Positions 57,901 through 64,000 of a DNA stretch of 64,000 nt are shown here, piece after piece. Positions within the stretch are counted from its first letter, which is position 1; each line of letters starts with the position of its first letter. The stretch spans positions 1 to 64,000 of the forward strand of contig CBFFRQ010000078.1 of NCBI GenBank assembly GCA_965644315.1, in the 5' to 3' direction. The position numbers were made by a program, and so were the translations under genes. The notes beneath the pieces were generated by a model. It searched no databases, was not told the origin of the DNA, and saw only the letters and a program-made list of their open reading frames with translations. Source of the DNA: Caecitellus pseudoparvulus. Taxonomy: Eukaryota > Bigyra: Bicosoecida.

Positions 57901-59022
57901 GGCGTGGCCGTACTGGTCCAGGAACACCACCAGCACCTCAGGGCCCCGGGCAAACGGCACTCGCAGCCAGGTGTGCCGTGTGGTGCGTGCGCCAATGGCG
58001 AGGTCAGGCACGCCGTCCGAGTTCAAGTCGCGCAGCCCCACGACGCTGTGGCCCAGGCGAGCTTGCCCGATGTAAGCGCTGGGCCGCAGACCAGGCACAG
58101 TCTTGCGGTTCAAGACAGTGTACCGCAGTACACGTGGCCCTGCCCCCATGAACAGGATGAACACCCGCCCGCCACTGGCGTCCTTCCCGAACACGTCCCC
58201 TGGAGCGCCCACCGCCACATCAGGCCACCCGTTGCTGTCCACATCCCCCAACACAGCCACTGATGCGCCAAACGCAGGTTTGTAGCTGGTGCCTCCCAGC
58301 TCTGAGATGTTGGCACTGCCAGCCGTGGAAGTCAGGGACACAATACTGACGTTGGACACGGCCAAGTCATCGCCAGCTTGCCACAAGCGCTCAGCTGGCA
58401 CGCCTCGTGGACCGCCCATTGCCGAGAGGAAGAACACGCCACCCACCTGCCGCCCACCCACAGCAAGCAGGGGCGCACCCAGGATCCAGTCCCGGGCCCC
58501 ATCGCCGTCGTAGTCTGCCCCCAGGTCCATGGCACTGCCAAGTCCTGTGATGGCCATGCTGGCGTTGATGGTGGCAGCAGCCGCCAGCAGCGCAGGGTGC
58601 GAGGCGTTGATTGCGTTGACGTCGTGGTCCACTACTTCGTTCACATCATGCAAGGGGAGATCTGCAGTTGGCGCAAGAAGGGCGCGTGGCGTCGCCGAGC
58701 TTCGGGTGCATCGCAAGTACCCCCTGCAGGGGCAATGGCACGTGATGAAACGCACCTTTACCCTCTGCAACGGGCTGCTGGAACAGGCGCCGCTGAAGGC
58801 GTGGAGCATGAGTGACCTTGTCAGGTGGGAGGAGTACCGTACTAATGGGGAGGACAGTTCCATCCTGCTCAGGGAGGGCAGGGAGCGACGGATGCGGCGG
58901 TGCAGTGCGTGAGAGCGCGCTGCGAGGTGCCTCACCGCGATGCTGTGCTGCTCCACGACGAGCTTGCCAAGCACTGTCAGCGCGCCCATGAAGCAGGCAG
59001 TCAGACACAGGAATGTCTTCAT
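46000..59022 (-). CDS. Giant FG-GAP / mucin-like / GCC2-GCC3 polytopic surface protein, 4340 residues
   Basis: The frame opens at a TTG, but the first ATG is 59022 and starts a signal peptide (MKTFLCLTACFMGALTVLG). Many FG-GAP (integrin-alpha-type) repeats follow with Ca2+-loop motifs: DYDGDGARD, DVDSNGWPD, DLNSDGVPD, DPDGNGALD and DFDGDGVAE. Residues about 2680-2790 form a Ser/Thr/Pro mucin-like stalk. Ig-like or beta modules follow, then a Cys-rich GCC2/GCC3 (ephrin-receptor-like) segment at about 3440-3640. A polytopic region at about 3630-4195 resembles the TRP-like membrane modules of protist giant receptors, and a basic cytosolic tail ends the protein. Residues about 30-120 are atypical, and an unremoved N-terminal intron is possible. 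The likely role is adhesion or mechano-/chemosensory signalling at the cell surface. Confidence 0.85.
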   Translation of the reverse strand: MKTFLCLTACFMGALTVLGKLVVEQHSIAVRHLAARSHALHRRIRRSLPSLSRMELSSPLVRYSSHLTRSLMLHAFSGACSSSPLQRVKVRFITCHCPCRGYLRCTRSSATPRALLAPTADLPLHDVNEVVDHDVNAINASHPALLAAAATINASMAITGLGSAMDLGADYDGDGARDWILGAPLLAVGGRQVGGVFFLSAMGGPRGVPAERLWQAGDDLAVSNVSIVSLTSTAGSANISELGGTSYKPAFGASVAVLGDVDSNGWPDVAVGAPGDVFGKDASGGRVFILFMGAGPRVLRYTVLNRKTVPGLRPSAYIGQARLGHSVVGLRDLNSDGVPDLAIGARTTRHTWLRVPFARGPEVLVVFLDQYGHARNVTHLHNLVEGGGHQYSPFNPQAEHWGEEPPRRPDGTTFDRQYNEHHDDWFGLSLAYLGRGVLAIGAPGRRNADRAMRSLDGTVVLLTLSPTGMPTRLHLIDNGAFHDLQLAKADESPNLRNGLGMSLAAVPPANGDGTMDLLIGAPPTALLVPLDDAFRPSGEYFSLSHEGVLWRPNATLGDNVPFALQGLREGSTPGAWQTWAAGMVAAWTRDDAPPALAGREAEPPQLNAALQLAISLPGVLWSEERPSRQCGSFLPPFSTTRTSTSPGYCPSASTVDLASAPEFAESILFTALRFPPAPTLASQVGFQGPEHGPAGPITPPVFFAPALQEELDLEFPFESSPSGNGTTDTLADGVVFGSSILELPYVDGSSWPTWLEREPSTSEDGEILQLRRRAERLPFSFMVNPPPAQRKGVKTLLIGMEFTLNASAVGIVQMLYDATSSQVISANVVRLPRRLRAIESGFTTLHGFGRSMTLLRTDRPLRQGGIPQELRGRRRLQQSLPPGSSMLVIGAPGAVTDGETELGALVQVSVLGDRIAPFCPFGDGCDVEATTTQDMHDICPNIGPLAQDLATMESPRAFQGMEWGSSGQDVLVVGAPSLNTSTPFAGVVFMSFHMPPIGDVLWPGGKPEFVSAHASGRTGFGASVESLGGSSIAVLAPHECSPAQTGTHSQACLPGAVYILTVHLSGDFPVVARVVNWHRVFTTQVRPPGSNLLPASLVRLSSIPSFAEDSTPDLLITTSGTVVETTAHDGNVTYVPLPASRSTQFCLLHLDASLRIPTSVFSRPVTCSQEDSPIGIPAQARVASSVMGHGDGLLAGLNGSAPFPAFPSVLPLGDPDGNGALDVIFALPDLGVFRLDANGSVDSSVFPHQGALMATQLAHPGWGYYPKHRGPPGGRLSTQYDQEAELTTRIDPLTWAPRHKADYNMARLYLAAMGKRMRGCWEDTSGVFELSTFLSDEESPGPSPNVPYFSGFPDSHMTGGDKRFLASLNIPNVPHSQAEWVSPNGALVLEAWVGDVQGPEDLLWNDIAGEFGAEADDEEVGSLLVAFAESTSSSSEDQSSSTSSQSSTSSGELSSAELPVRRSTLRAPGVVYENVSVALPDGTEAPLQTGSCHFQSSVIECTPSAEHCVHRLAVVCASQRTVVAGAEVSSQSSAHRRARALSTTSTTFTTTGPNAYRAAGSVVFPGAHCAFHDTNLNSQFSSTTTQLLQGATDRFRPENSMFDAAIPPPAARARRMQAPEPKRLHQESAYSLGMSMAPMHDFDGDGVAEVLVGAPLAGEIGRTWVAPSPSASPFPPPRRRRNLQGMGREPPQLRRGNVGAVFMVRMEPGPQHDAGSKTAVRTPKVWNGGYYIPGSTGTSDKWEGVRPGRKVLADGIYRVASFDRIGRRSTGPHMDLGSTTHTMALDMQREGGRFGSSVANVGWFNHTTRGPALSMAVGAPGMHLRPGVSGNGSVGTGAVFLLVFNSTGMLRSVSTVSMKDLYDTQASAMPPPHPNSMFPLSLSAAGDLQGTGSIDIACIMQDGHSRQRVLILLHRDAQGQVQSFTVVRPATVPGLPAAFSAMSTRPEMGFGDTMAYVGRGVLAIPLWRASPRVLDAVNGTASFSTSTTSSGPAALFRDGERKAETSQSAAGLYSPDHMPKTREGKGMLLLLRLGRNGTALNASLLQENDIRPFGVDVGGTTVGLGVSGVHPELWYPHLGPDSAGQSFDDGAAPGVNPYDSALGSIPNPLGFAQESGYASSVPDLLVQVDSWRQKAFPKWRHGGQVFTDNIFMDGRSNLQKLSTSGGRWPLNNKGLLKTTNPSLDGSIPINMGALPTTSWYQGSTSVSGSPGGLQHRIFPTAFNAFNRNDQFLHSQRPTNLETSRQAGLASAGSVFDQLRPPRPANALHLGGLLRSTSNAGNRDPVSRGAPILLIGRQLRITRSGSTNSYSSFLQSQYNWYAPKVPSSLAHQFRDAPLSGFNVDGNSSTNTATWAAGTRIPEGAAIPPFEDPWYHPSSTHAKRFPALQVGMGPTSLPVSTVAMCPFVGDPAFFRTGINPPPAFRDLESASVENEHGAPRNLLLGSWKSAVSNYVQSHFQQFAGEYNLDPAVDSDVQVDIVNFCRQALHTGNRGSVFRDPQGGALKHLPHAGVHPRQFLWPRMFGNQALRYFGERLQRHAEIYAVYLNPDGSVRQSAALLKATPLYDRMLPNWSNIGTSMALLEHTRKGMLNILTSAAYLDDEQRKGGRSTWGYSKSSNFYVLEALPVPATQYEPLVVPQQRLSMLSAVAGGNDTSGVPGTQEILSPVAPWVRPSVVPLLWSPSPSVTVTPSVTSSVSGTASVTPSQTPSVTPTGTGSPSMSATATGTMSPTPSQTIVTRSPTPSVTASPTGALSPSPSSSAATTPTPTRSQDPSLSAPPSASAAPSQGAPTPPPERVLPRVTFVDAIPTPLPLVQLTVSSLSTAGSSALLPITVRALGQLTSIGVAVSAVGYTSSPSAALLGTASVNPDLAVQMLQSQGGGSPPAVLVQGPQLAGPLSTTAFTSLDTALLLSLDTPSIVAGGDLASAQGLFLFNVTAYASASLETVLSFPLFVQVTLPSGSFSPQSLEGYAQPDSGSAFMQKSLTIQNSGTAPMRWFLLQRSELSCWISAAMPGASDPSRGELLSLPPTAQVLADDPSMVGLLTGSVPVGAGAVLELRFDLAQLPQGLHEAEVVLVLGDVQGTTAAVPVRLLMATVQPCPSKLFLPPQAPPAGLAPSAFATVPITTLSLRNLGSQAVIVEQAVLLDGAMSVSPVAQACAANRNTTDVNTAVQVQFDALAMLAASQSSVTGWLDVAQVAGGSLVVPPSGEAKVPLSLVISSTTTPEPGMYVGTALLLINNTQTNALTLSSTLISVHVRQGTAAAQQSSVLPVIGTLSGQHLPLLPSAVITEAKLTQDSQVLTPDGLLLAYIVLRDSLGRPRQAGQDVLAARLQVDAAGPRRALSGTAANTSSLRALVRNLVPAELALLQSVNGSVSGVADEIPPGAALTSYLYGVFLPLSKVSSLPVGSELHIEVSVLDVESGSGSGSATTTLASRGTVSVARATCGPDQVRAGLVCECRAGRGASAASPRGAALTAATLTCVPCGPGTVGVSPTVGPVSSPSVCQRCGDGTFSLPGSTVCSPCPEGAVCGDGILAVLPGYALAGTLLSSNGTGLMPSAQASSIGQGILLCPNPLACEAPAAATSLEWSSYSVIPTTCAEGHEGDLCGVCADGYTYSPVAGGASVDCVPCHTSAWGLVWLTILLSLTLLGCMLWLWREILGASKGAPQAMVEVPPALQVPEVQQGSRADWSLRKDGPLVALVVDAAAVDVRSQSQLQHSGMAQTRFICLWLLVLHLQWSSQLESYRLGTVPGMEGVGVLSHIASVVPVHAAYWTCATNAHDDVAAAFAIGAALPLIGLLASCVVGCVVAALALGFRRSPRPSLQTVLATLAAAFVISLFMTIPRSMLSMVTVFLTLPASPQAEYMLQGFKELAGSPVHVQLQVGASFMAIIWGLIPAVLLWRGHRAVSPAALPSLSSDEGAGAEPDTESQRRSEGTPSDTVLDEIREEVDYGADNTTTWPVATAATALLNPQIASKLAEDASTAFAQSRDWRHADTVWSALGWSWGFFRPSMWWYSLAWLGQCLALALAAAASPFLINRAYMAGAVCAIGMAANLWLQPLLMTGDAPTWASLPLLQHAVRKEENTCKGHATRLAAVSRMHRQSVLVHSLSVLVHGGVMVQAGFTFAMFAWRSGAFFAEAGRSNPYLSAVEVNLEAADAVVVTGVNLGFWIPLLALLFAVLFPKPALGGIAVASKAIAAVVMSNFTNASSAAKPRAKPSRRKAPLSLRRGKDIEMTSLQSTVLVEPSKPPAGARQPLPAALPGKSSALRPKSRRSRRTSKILQTAAAEAERHRTLSVQSMVRDVATGFNQPDEHRGSLLGKARPSRGRLGSRSRSSGARKAKA

Positions 59023-59652
59023 GCTGCCCAAGGCAGTGAGCCGGCTTCAGGGCGAGCTCAGCGCAGGAATGCCCCGGTGGGGCCGAGCAAACTTCGCGCT
59101 GGTGCAGTGCCGTTCGGGTGTGCTCCTTCCTGTGCGTGCACTACGTGATTTCGCAGCTGTCGCCAGTGCGCAGAGAGAATACAGGGCGTGAGCCTGCGAA
59201 CAACGTTAGCACTTCTAGTCTCTGCACAGGCGTGGTGTCGGGTGAATTGCTTGCGCCGCTGCATTTCGCGGGAGAGTGCGTGGAGTGTGCGCCTTGGCGG
59301 CTGAGCGCGATGAACGAGGTGCTCCAAAGCAGCTGACACGTCGAGGGGGGGTCGGAAGCACTTTTACCCCCCCCCCCCCTCGCGCTCACAGTGAAGGGAG
59401 GCCCCGCCCCAAGCGACACCGCACGGCCCGTGCTCGTGCGGGCACTTTCCGCAGCGCTACTCCAATTTCTGTCGAGGTTTTGGCTCAGCACTTTCCTTTG
59501 CCCGCCTCCGAGTCAGTGGATTTGGGCTCCGGGCCAGCGGACTGGCCGCCAACGTGTGCGCCGAATACGCAGAACGAACCGCCGAGCGGTTTGACCGTCG
59601 GCCCTGGCGGTGGTCGGTGGTCTACATTTGACGCTGCCTTTGATCGAGCTCC
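59023..59652. promoter_or_regulatory. Divergent upstream region of the FG-GAP giant and the TPR gene
   Basis: 630 bp containing a long C-tract near 59367-59380 and no recognisable RNA gene. It must contain both promoters and 5' leaders. Confidence 0.45.
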
Positions 59653-62600
59653 ATGGCGTCGGTGCGTGCCTTGTCCTGTGCTCTTGTGAGGACCGGCGAG
59701 AGTGCAGTGCAGCACGCCTGTCCCTCACCTGAGGCGAGGACTTGTGGGCGCCCCCACCTCATTGCTGGCGGACGAAGGCCTGCTCCACGTTTTGAAGGAG
59801 ATCTAATTATCGGTTCTCAGCTGCGGCTCACCAGGGCGCATCCATTTCTGCGCGGCAGGGCTGTGCCAGCACCTGCCAGAGCAGTGCCCGGCGTTACGCC
59901 CTGCAACGCCACCACACCTGCTCACCCCCTGCACAGAGCCCCGAGTGGAGGCGAGGGGAACAGAGGCCAGCGTTTACCCCTGCCCAGAAGAGTAGAGAAG
60001 CCCAAGATGCGTTCACGACGCCCCACCTCGGCAGCGCTGTCCTTGTCACGCCGACTGTCAAGACTGCATCCCAGCCCAAGCCACGAGTGCGAGCCCACGA
60101 GAGGCTGACACCAGGCGGGCACTTGCCGCAAGGGGGGCGGCATGGCACTGAGCCCATTCCCTATAACATGCCAAAGAATGCCCCAAGCCGGCAGCCAGGC
60201 AGTGGTGGCCCGGCCACGGAGAACATCGCACGCATGGACTCTGACACGGTTTTCTTCCACTCCTCGCCCACCCCGCCCAGCCGGCCAACCAGCAGTGGCG
60301 GCGGCGGCAGTGGGCGTGGCTCCACGACGCCCCATCGCATGATGCCCAGCATGCCCGCCCCCACCGCCATGGGTGTGCAGGCTGGCTTCGGCATGGGGGT
60401 GGGGCCGGCTCCCTGGGTCACACCGCACTTGACCGCCGCCGCCACGCCCACCCAGCCACTGTCGCCTCAGCATTTCCAGGCATTCCGGCACACTGCGCCC
60501 CACAGTAAGCCTTCTCCGGGTGGTGCCTTTGTCCAAGGGCCGGTGCCGTCCCCCCAGCCACAACCGGCACCCACCCCCGCCCCTGCGCCGGCAACCACCC
60601 CTGCTCCACGTGCCCCCCAGGCTGAGCGGGCAGTGAGCCCTCCAGCCCGCCCGACGCCTGCCTCCCGGAGCCTGAGGTCCTCCGCCGCCTCTGGCCTCAC
60701 CATCTCGTCCATGAAGATGTCCGGCCCGGCAGAGGACGACGCCCCCCTGCCGGACACGGAGGAGGGGGGGCAGGGGGGGGACGCCTTGCCCCCCCCGCCC
60801 GCCACCTCCACCACGCTGATCTCTCCACCCTCCTCCTCTCGCAGCGGGAGTCTGGGGGCGTCTCCAGGTGCAGGGGGTGTGGGTGGTACCGCTCTGCCTC
60901 TGGGGGGGCGCCTGCAGTGGGAGGGTGGTGATGCCGCGATGGCCATGACTGGACCGGGCTTGGGCCTGAGCACGCCTGTGGGCCGGGTGGGCAGGGAGCA
61001 ACTCAGTTTCACCCCGGCGCGGCTGCAGGCGGCGGCAGCGAGCCCCGTGTCTCCCGAGGGGGGCGGGTACGGCACCCCCCAAGTGGTGCAGTCCATAGCT
61101 GGGGAGTACCTGGGCCCCAGCCCGGACCCCGTCCCACCTCGGAGACTGGCCAGTACCAGCCCCGTTAAGGCTGCGTCGCCGCCCAGCCCCCACGCCCCCG
61201 CGCCAGTGGGCATGTACGTGCCTCCCCAGGCGCTGCCGTTCCTGCCCAGCATGCAGCAGCCCCCGCCGGCCACTTCCATGCCCCCCTCAGGCATGCAAGG
61301 TGTGCCCATGTGGCTGCACTGGGCGAGCATGCAGCTCACCGCACTGCAGCCAGCCGCCTCGGTGTGGACAACGCATGGCCAGCAGGGTCAGGCGCTGCTG
61401 TACCACATCCAGGCAGTCTGCAGCAACATCGTCGCGGGGGGGAGGGAGTGTGCCAGCGTGTGTCCGCGGGGCCCCCTCCTGGCGTCGGTGGGCCAGGTCA
61501 TGGCGGACGCGCAGCATCGGTGGGGGGAAGCGAGGCAAGTACTGGGCAGGCTCGGCATGGCGCACATGCCGAGCCAGCCGCCCATGCCCATGGCTGCCCC
61601 CGCCCAGCCTCCCCCCCTGCACCAGCTGGCAGGCAAGCTGTCAGAGGCTGTCGCATTGCTGCTGAGGCTGTCGGGGGGCGGCGGGCTGTGTCTGGGCCCC
61701 GAGCTGCCGAAGCCGGACCAGGTGTGGGATCGCACGGACGGCGTGCTGTGGCGAGCGACCCGCCCCACACCGCCAACTTTCGCATCGGACGCAGCTGCGC
61801 CTGGGTCCAAGAAGGGCGTGAAGGATGCGGCAGTGGAGGTGCGCAAGCGGGAGGCTGCCGGCATGCCGCCGTACGCGGTGGTGCGAGAGGCAGATCGCAC
61901 CCTGCTGCCTGACCTGCCAGCCTCTGCCCGTGCTCGCCTCCTCATCGAGTGTGCCGATGTGGCCAAGCGGCACTTCAAGGCTGGGCTGGCACGCACGCTG
62001 TACCGTCGGACCACCCACGACGCGCCCTGGTCCTCCTCTGGCTGGCTGGAGCGGGTGAAACAAGAGGAGGAAGAGGGCTGCTTGCACGCTGCTCTGTGTG
62101 TTCTGCGTTCCGCGCTGCTCTTCTGCTGGTCCACGGACGCCTTGCTGGGCAAGGCAGTGCGGCACTGGGAGGGTGCTGGGCTGCTGCAGGAGGCCCGGCG
62201 GCACCTGCTGCGTTTCATGACGGTGTGCCTGACGTCTGGCGAGGGGGGTGCTCTGGACGAGGCGGGCCGCACCGTCCTCGTACACACCGCTGCCCTGGAA
62301 GCGCACGCCGGCCACGCAGACACCGCCCAGAGCCTGTGCAAGCTGCTGGCAGGCCCGTCGTCTGCCAGTCCTGCCCTCACCGCGGCCAGTCACATCATGG
62401 GCGCTGACCTGCTGGTGGCGCTGGGGGACATCGCCACGGCGCGGGAGGTGGTGTTGGCCGGCACACGGGTGGCGCCGCGACATGGCCCAGTGTGGCCCGC
62501 CCTGCTGCGCGTGGAGGAGGCTGAGGTCCTGCGGCACCAGCGGCGCGCCTGGCATGCGAGCTGGGAGAGTGACTTGATGGCAGCGGCGGCAGGTGGCGGA

Positions 62601-64000
62601 GGGGGGACGGGGGATGCTGCTGCCACCGCTGCTGCTGTGGCTGCGTCAGGGCTGGTGCCGGACATGGCCGGCGTGCGACAGGTGGTGCCCGCCGCCTTGG
62701 CCTCTGACTGTACCGAGGTGGCGTGGACGCTGCAGTTCGCGGTGGCCGTGGCGGAGGACGCCGCTGCCACGCTGTGCAGTGAGCGCCTGTCCGAGTTGGC
62801 GCGGCTGGGGGGTGCGGCAGACGACCCCAGTGGACGCGGGCGCCTGCGAGCAGCGCTCCGGGCGGCGCTGGCGCAGTGCCAGTCCACCTGCCAGGACCAG
62901 GCGCGCGCAGCCCTGGCTGGCGCGCTGCGTGTCGCGCCGCCCAGCAGCCGCTGGCGCGTGTGGAGCTTGGGCGGGCGGTTGGAGGCTGTGGCGGGGCGGC
63001 AGGCGGCGGCACTGGCCATCCTGCGGCGCAGTGCAGGCGAGTCTGCCCCAAAGTACCGCAGCCACATCTACCTGGACCTGAGTCGAGTGGAGGAGTTTGC
63101 TGCCATGACGGCTGTTCGCGGCGGCAGGCGGCAGGATGCTGCGTCTGCCCTGCAGCGGGCGGGGGCCTGGGCACGCATCGCGCTGGAGGCCGCCCCACCC
63201 ACGGACTGGAAGTGCCACATGGAGGCGGCGTACCACCACCTGCGCTGTGGGCGGCGGCAGGAGGCACGCGACCTCCTCGCATGGTCGCTGCAGTTTTCAC
63301 CGGCGGCGGGGCGGCTGCACGCGCTGCGCCTGCAGCTGCTGGGGGAGGAGGGGGACACCGCCGTCGTGGACGCCCTGGCTGCTGCCGTGCAGCAAGTGCC
63401 CAAGGGCGGCGAGGTGTGGCTGCAGGCGGCGCGGCAGTGCATGAACCCGCACTCCCTGCACTACAGCACGGGGCGCGCGGCGCAGTGCCTGCTGCTGGCC
63501 CTGCAGTTCACGCCGCAGTACGGCGACTGCTTCATCGAGTGGGCACGCCTGGATCTGCTGCGGTGGGCAGGACTGGCCACGGAGGGTTTCACCGCCAGCA
63601 CCGCACTGCAAGGCGTGGGGAGGGGTCTGGGGCTGGCGGTGACTGCAGCCACGTGTGCTGGAGGGGACGCCACCCCCCCTCCCCTGGCCGCCCCCACCAA
63701 GACGTGGGTGCAGTTCCTGTCACGGGAGAATGCTCTGCGTGTGCGGCATTGGGCCACGTGGCTGTCTGCCAGCCCTCCCAACTACGGCCTCCTGTGGGCG
63801 GCGCGCAGGCGGCACCCGTCTGAGCCACCGTCTGTCATCCTGCGCCGAGCGCTGAAACGCCTCTGTGTGGACATTGCCCGCACACGGCATGTGTACGCAG
63901 CTGCAGCCGTGGCGTCAGTGCTGCGCACTGCAGCCCGCCAGCAGCCAGGCCTGCTGCCACGGGCGTGTCTTGGTCCGCCGCCGTTTGTCGGCAAGTACAG
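59653..64000 (+). CDS. TPR/HAT-like repeat protein, two exons seen, 3' end outside the window
   Basis: Exon 1 is a 9-nt micro-exon, 59653-59661 (Met-Ala-Ser). The intron is 59662-59936 (GTGCGT...CACAG), and exon 2 runs open from 59937 off the right edge: 1357 visible residues. The first 480 or so residues are Pro/Ser/Gly/Ala-rich and probably disordered. The rest is Ala/Leu-rich paired helices with TPR- or HAT-like spacing (EARRHLLRFM, WPALLRVEEAEVLRHQ, WKCHMEAAYHHLRCGRRQEA). Blocks such as VPKGGEVWLQAARQCMNP and LLALQFTPQYGDCFIEWARL resemble a conserved, poorly characterised protist TPR protein I recall from alveolates; that family match is from memory. No catalytic motif is visible, so it is probably a scaffold. 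Exon 1 is inferred from phase and signals; exon 2 is secure. Confidence 0.78.

Noticed and set aside
58690-58935. Intron near the N-terminus of the FG-GAP giant (donor GTGAGG, acceptor CTGCAG before DLPLHD)
   Set aside because: The signals are good but the phases do not match, and the unspliced frame is open. Left as a possibility, not modelled.

Overview
This is nuclear DNA from a GC-rich, gene-dense unicellular eukaryote. The evidence is RNA polymerase II RPB2, the proteasome ATPase RPT4, Tudor-SN, a tepsin-like ENTH protein, a CNNM transporter, an NADPH oxidase, 5S rRNA genes with Pol III terminators, and short spliceosomal introns. I inferred 13 introns by reading frame and homology. All run GT...CAG, and the commonest donor is GTGCGT. 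The species cannot be fixed from sequence alone. Two giant surface proteins of a kind common in free-living heterotrophic and algal protists favour a protist.

Layout. 1-11133 (+): 3' part of a giant adhesin-like protein with five A/B beta-module pairs, EGF/TSP1-like cysteines, a polytopic membrane region and a Ser/Asp-rich tail. 11274-16969 (-): RPB2, then RPT4. 17328-20521 (+): Tudor-SN, divergent from RPT4. 20577-22545 (-): an Asp/Ser-rich unknown gene whose 5' end is unresolved. 23391-25538 (+): tepsin-like AP-4 accessory protein. 25725-27051: three tandem 5S rRNA genes on the minus strand. 27396-42878 (-): four tightly packed head-to-tail genes. In transcription order these are a 2762-residue coiled-coil protein carrying a 22-copy 96-bp repeat, a CNNM/DUF21-CBS transporter, an LRR protein and an NADPH oxidase. 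They are separated by only about 96-111 bp between stop and start codons. 44154-45836 (+): membrane protein with three C-terminal PPAY motifs. 46000-59022 (-): 4340-residue FG-GAP/mucin-like/GCC2-GCC3/polytopic surface protein. 59653-64000 (+): 5' part of a TPR-like protein.

The most striking observation is the NADPH oxidase at 27396-30534. After removing one intron it reads as a single polypeptide of an SH3 domain, a PxxPxR motif, a p22phox (CYBA)-like membrane module and a complete NOX2-type flavocytochrome. In animals these are separate subunits: p47phox supplies the SH3 domains, p22phox the Pro-rich partner, and gp91phox the catalytic core. A one-chain version suggests a built-in assembly or autoinhibition switch.

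Two genes (Tudor-SN and the right-edge TPR gene) put the start codon on a micro-exon of 7 or 9 nt. No prokaryotic signals, CRISPR arrays or recognisable transposons were seen.
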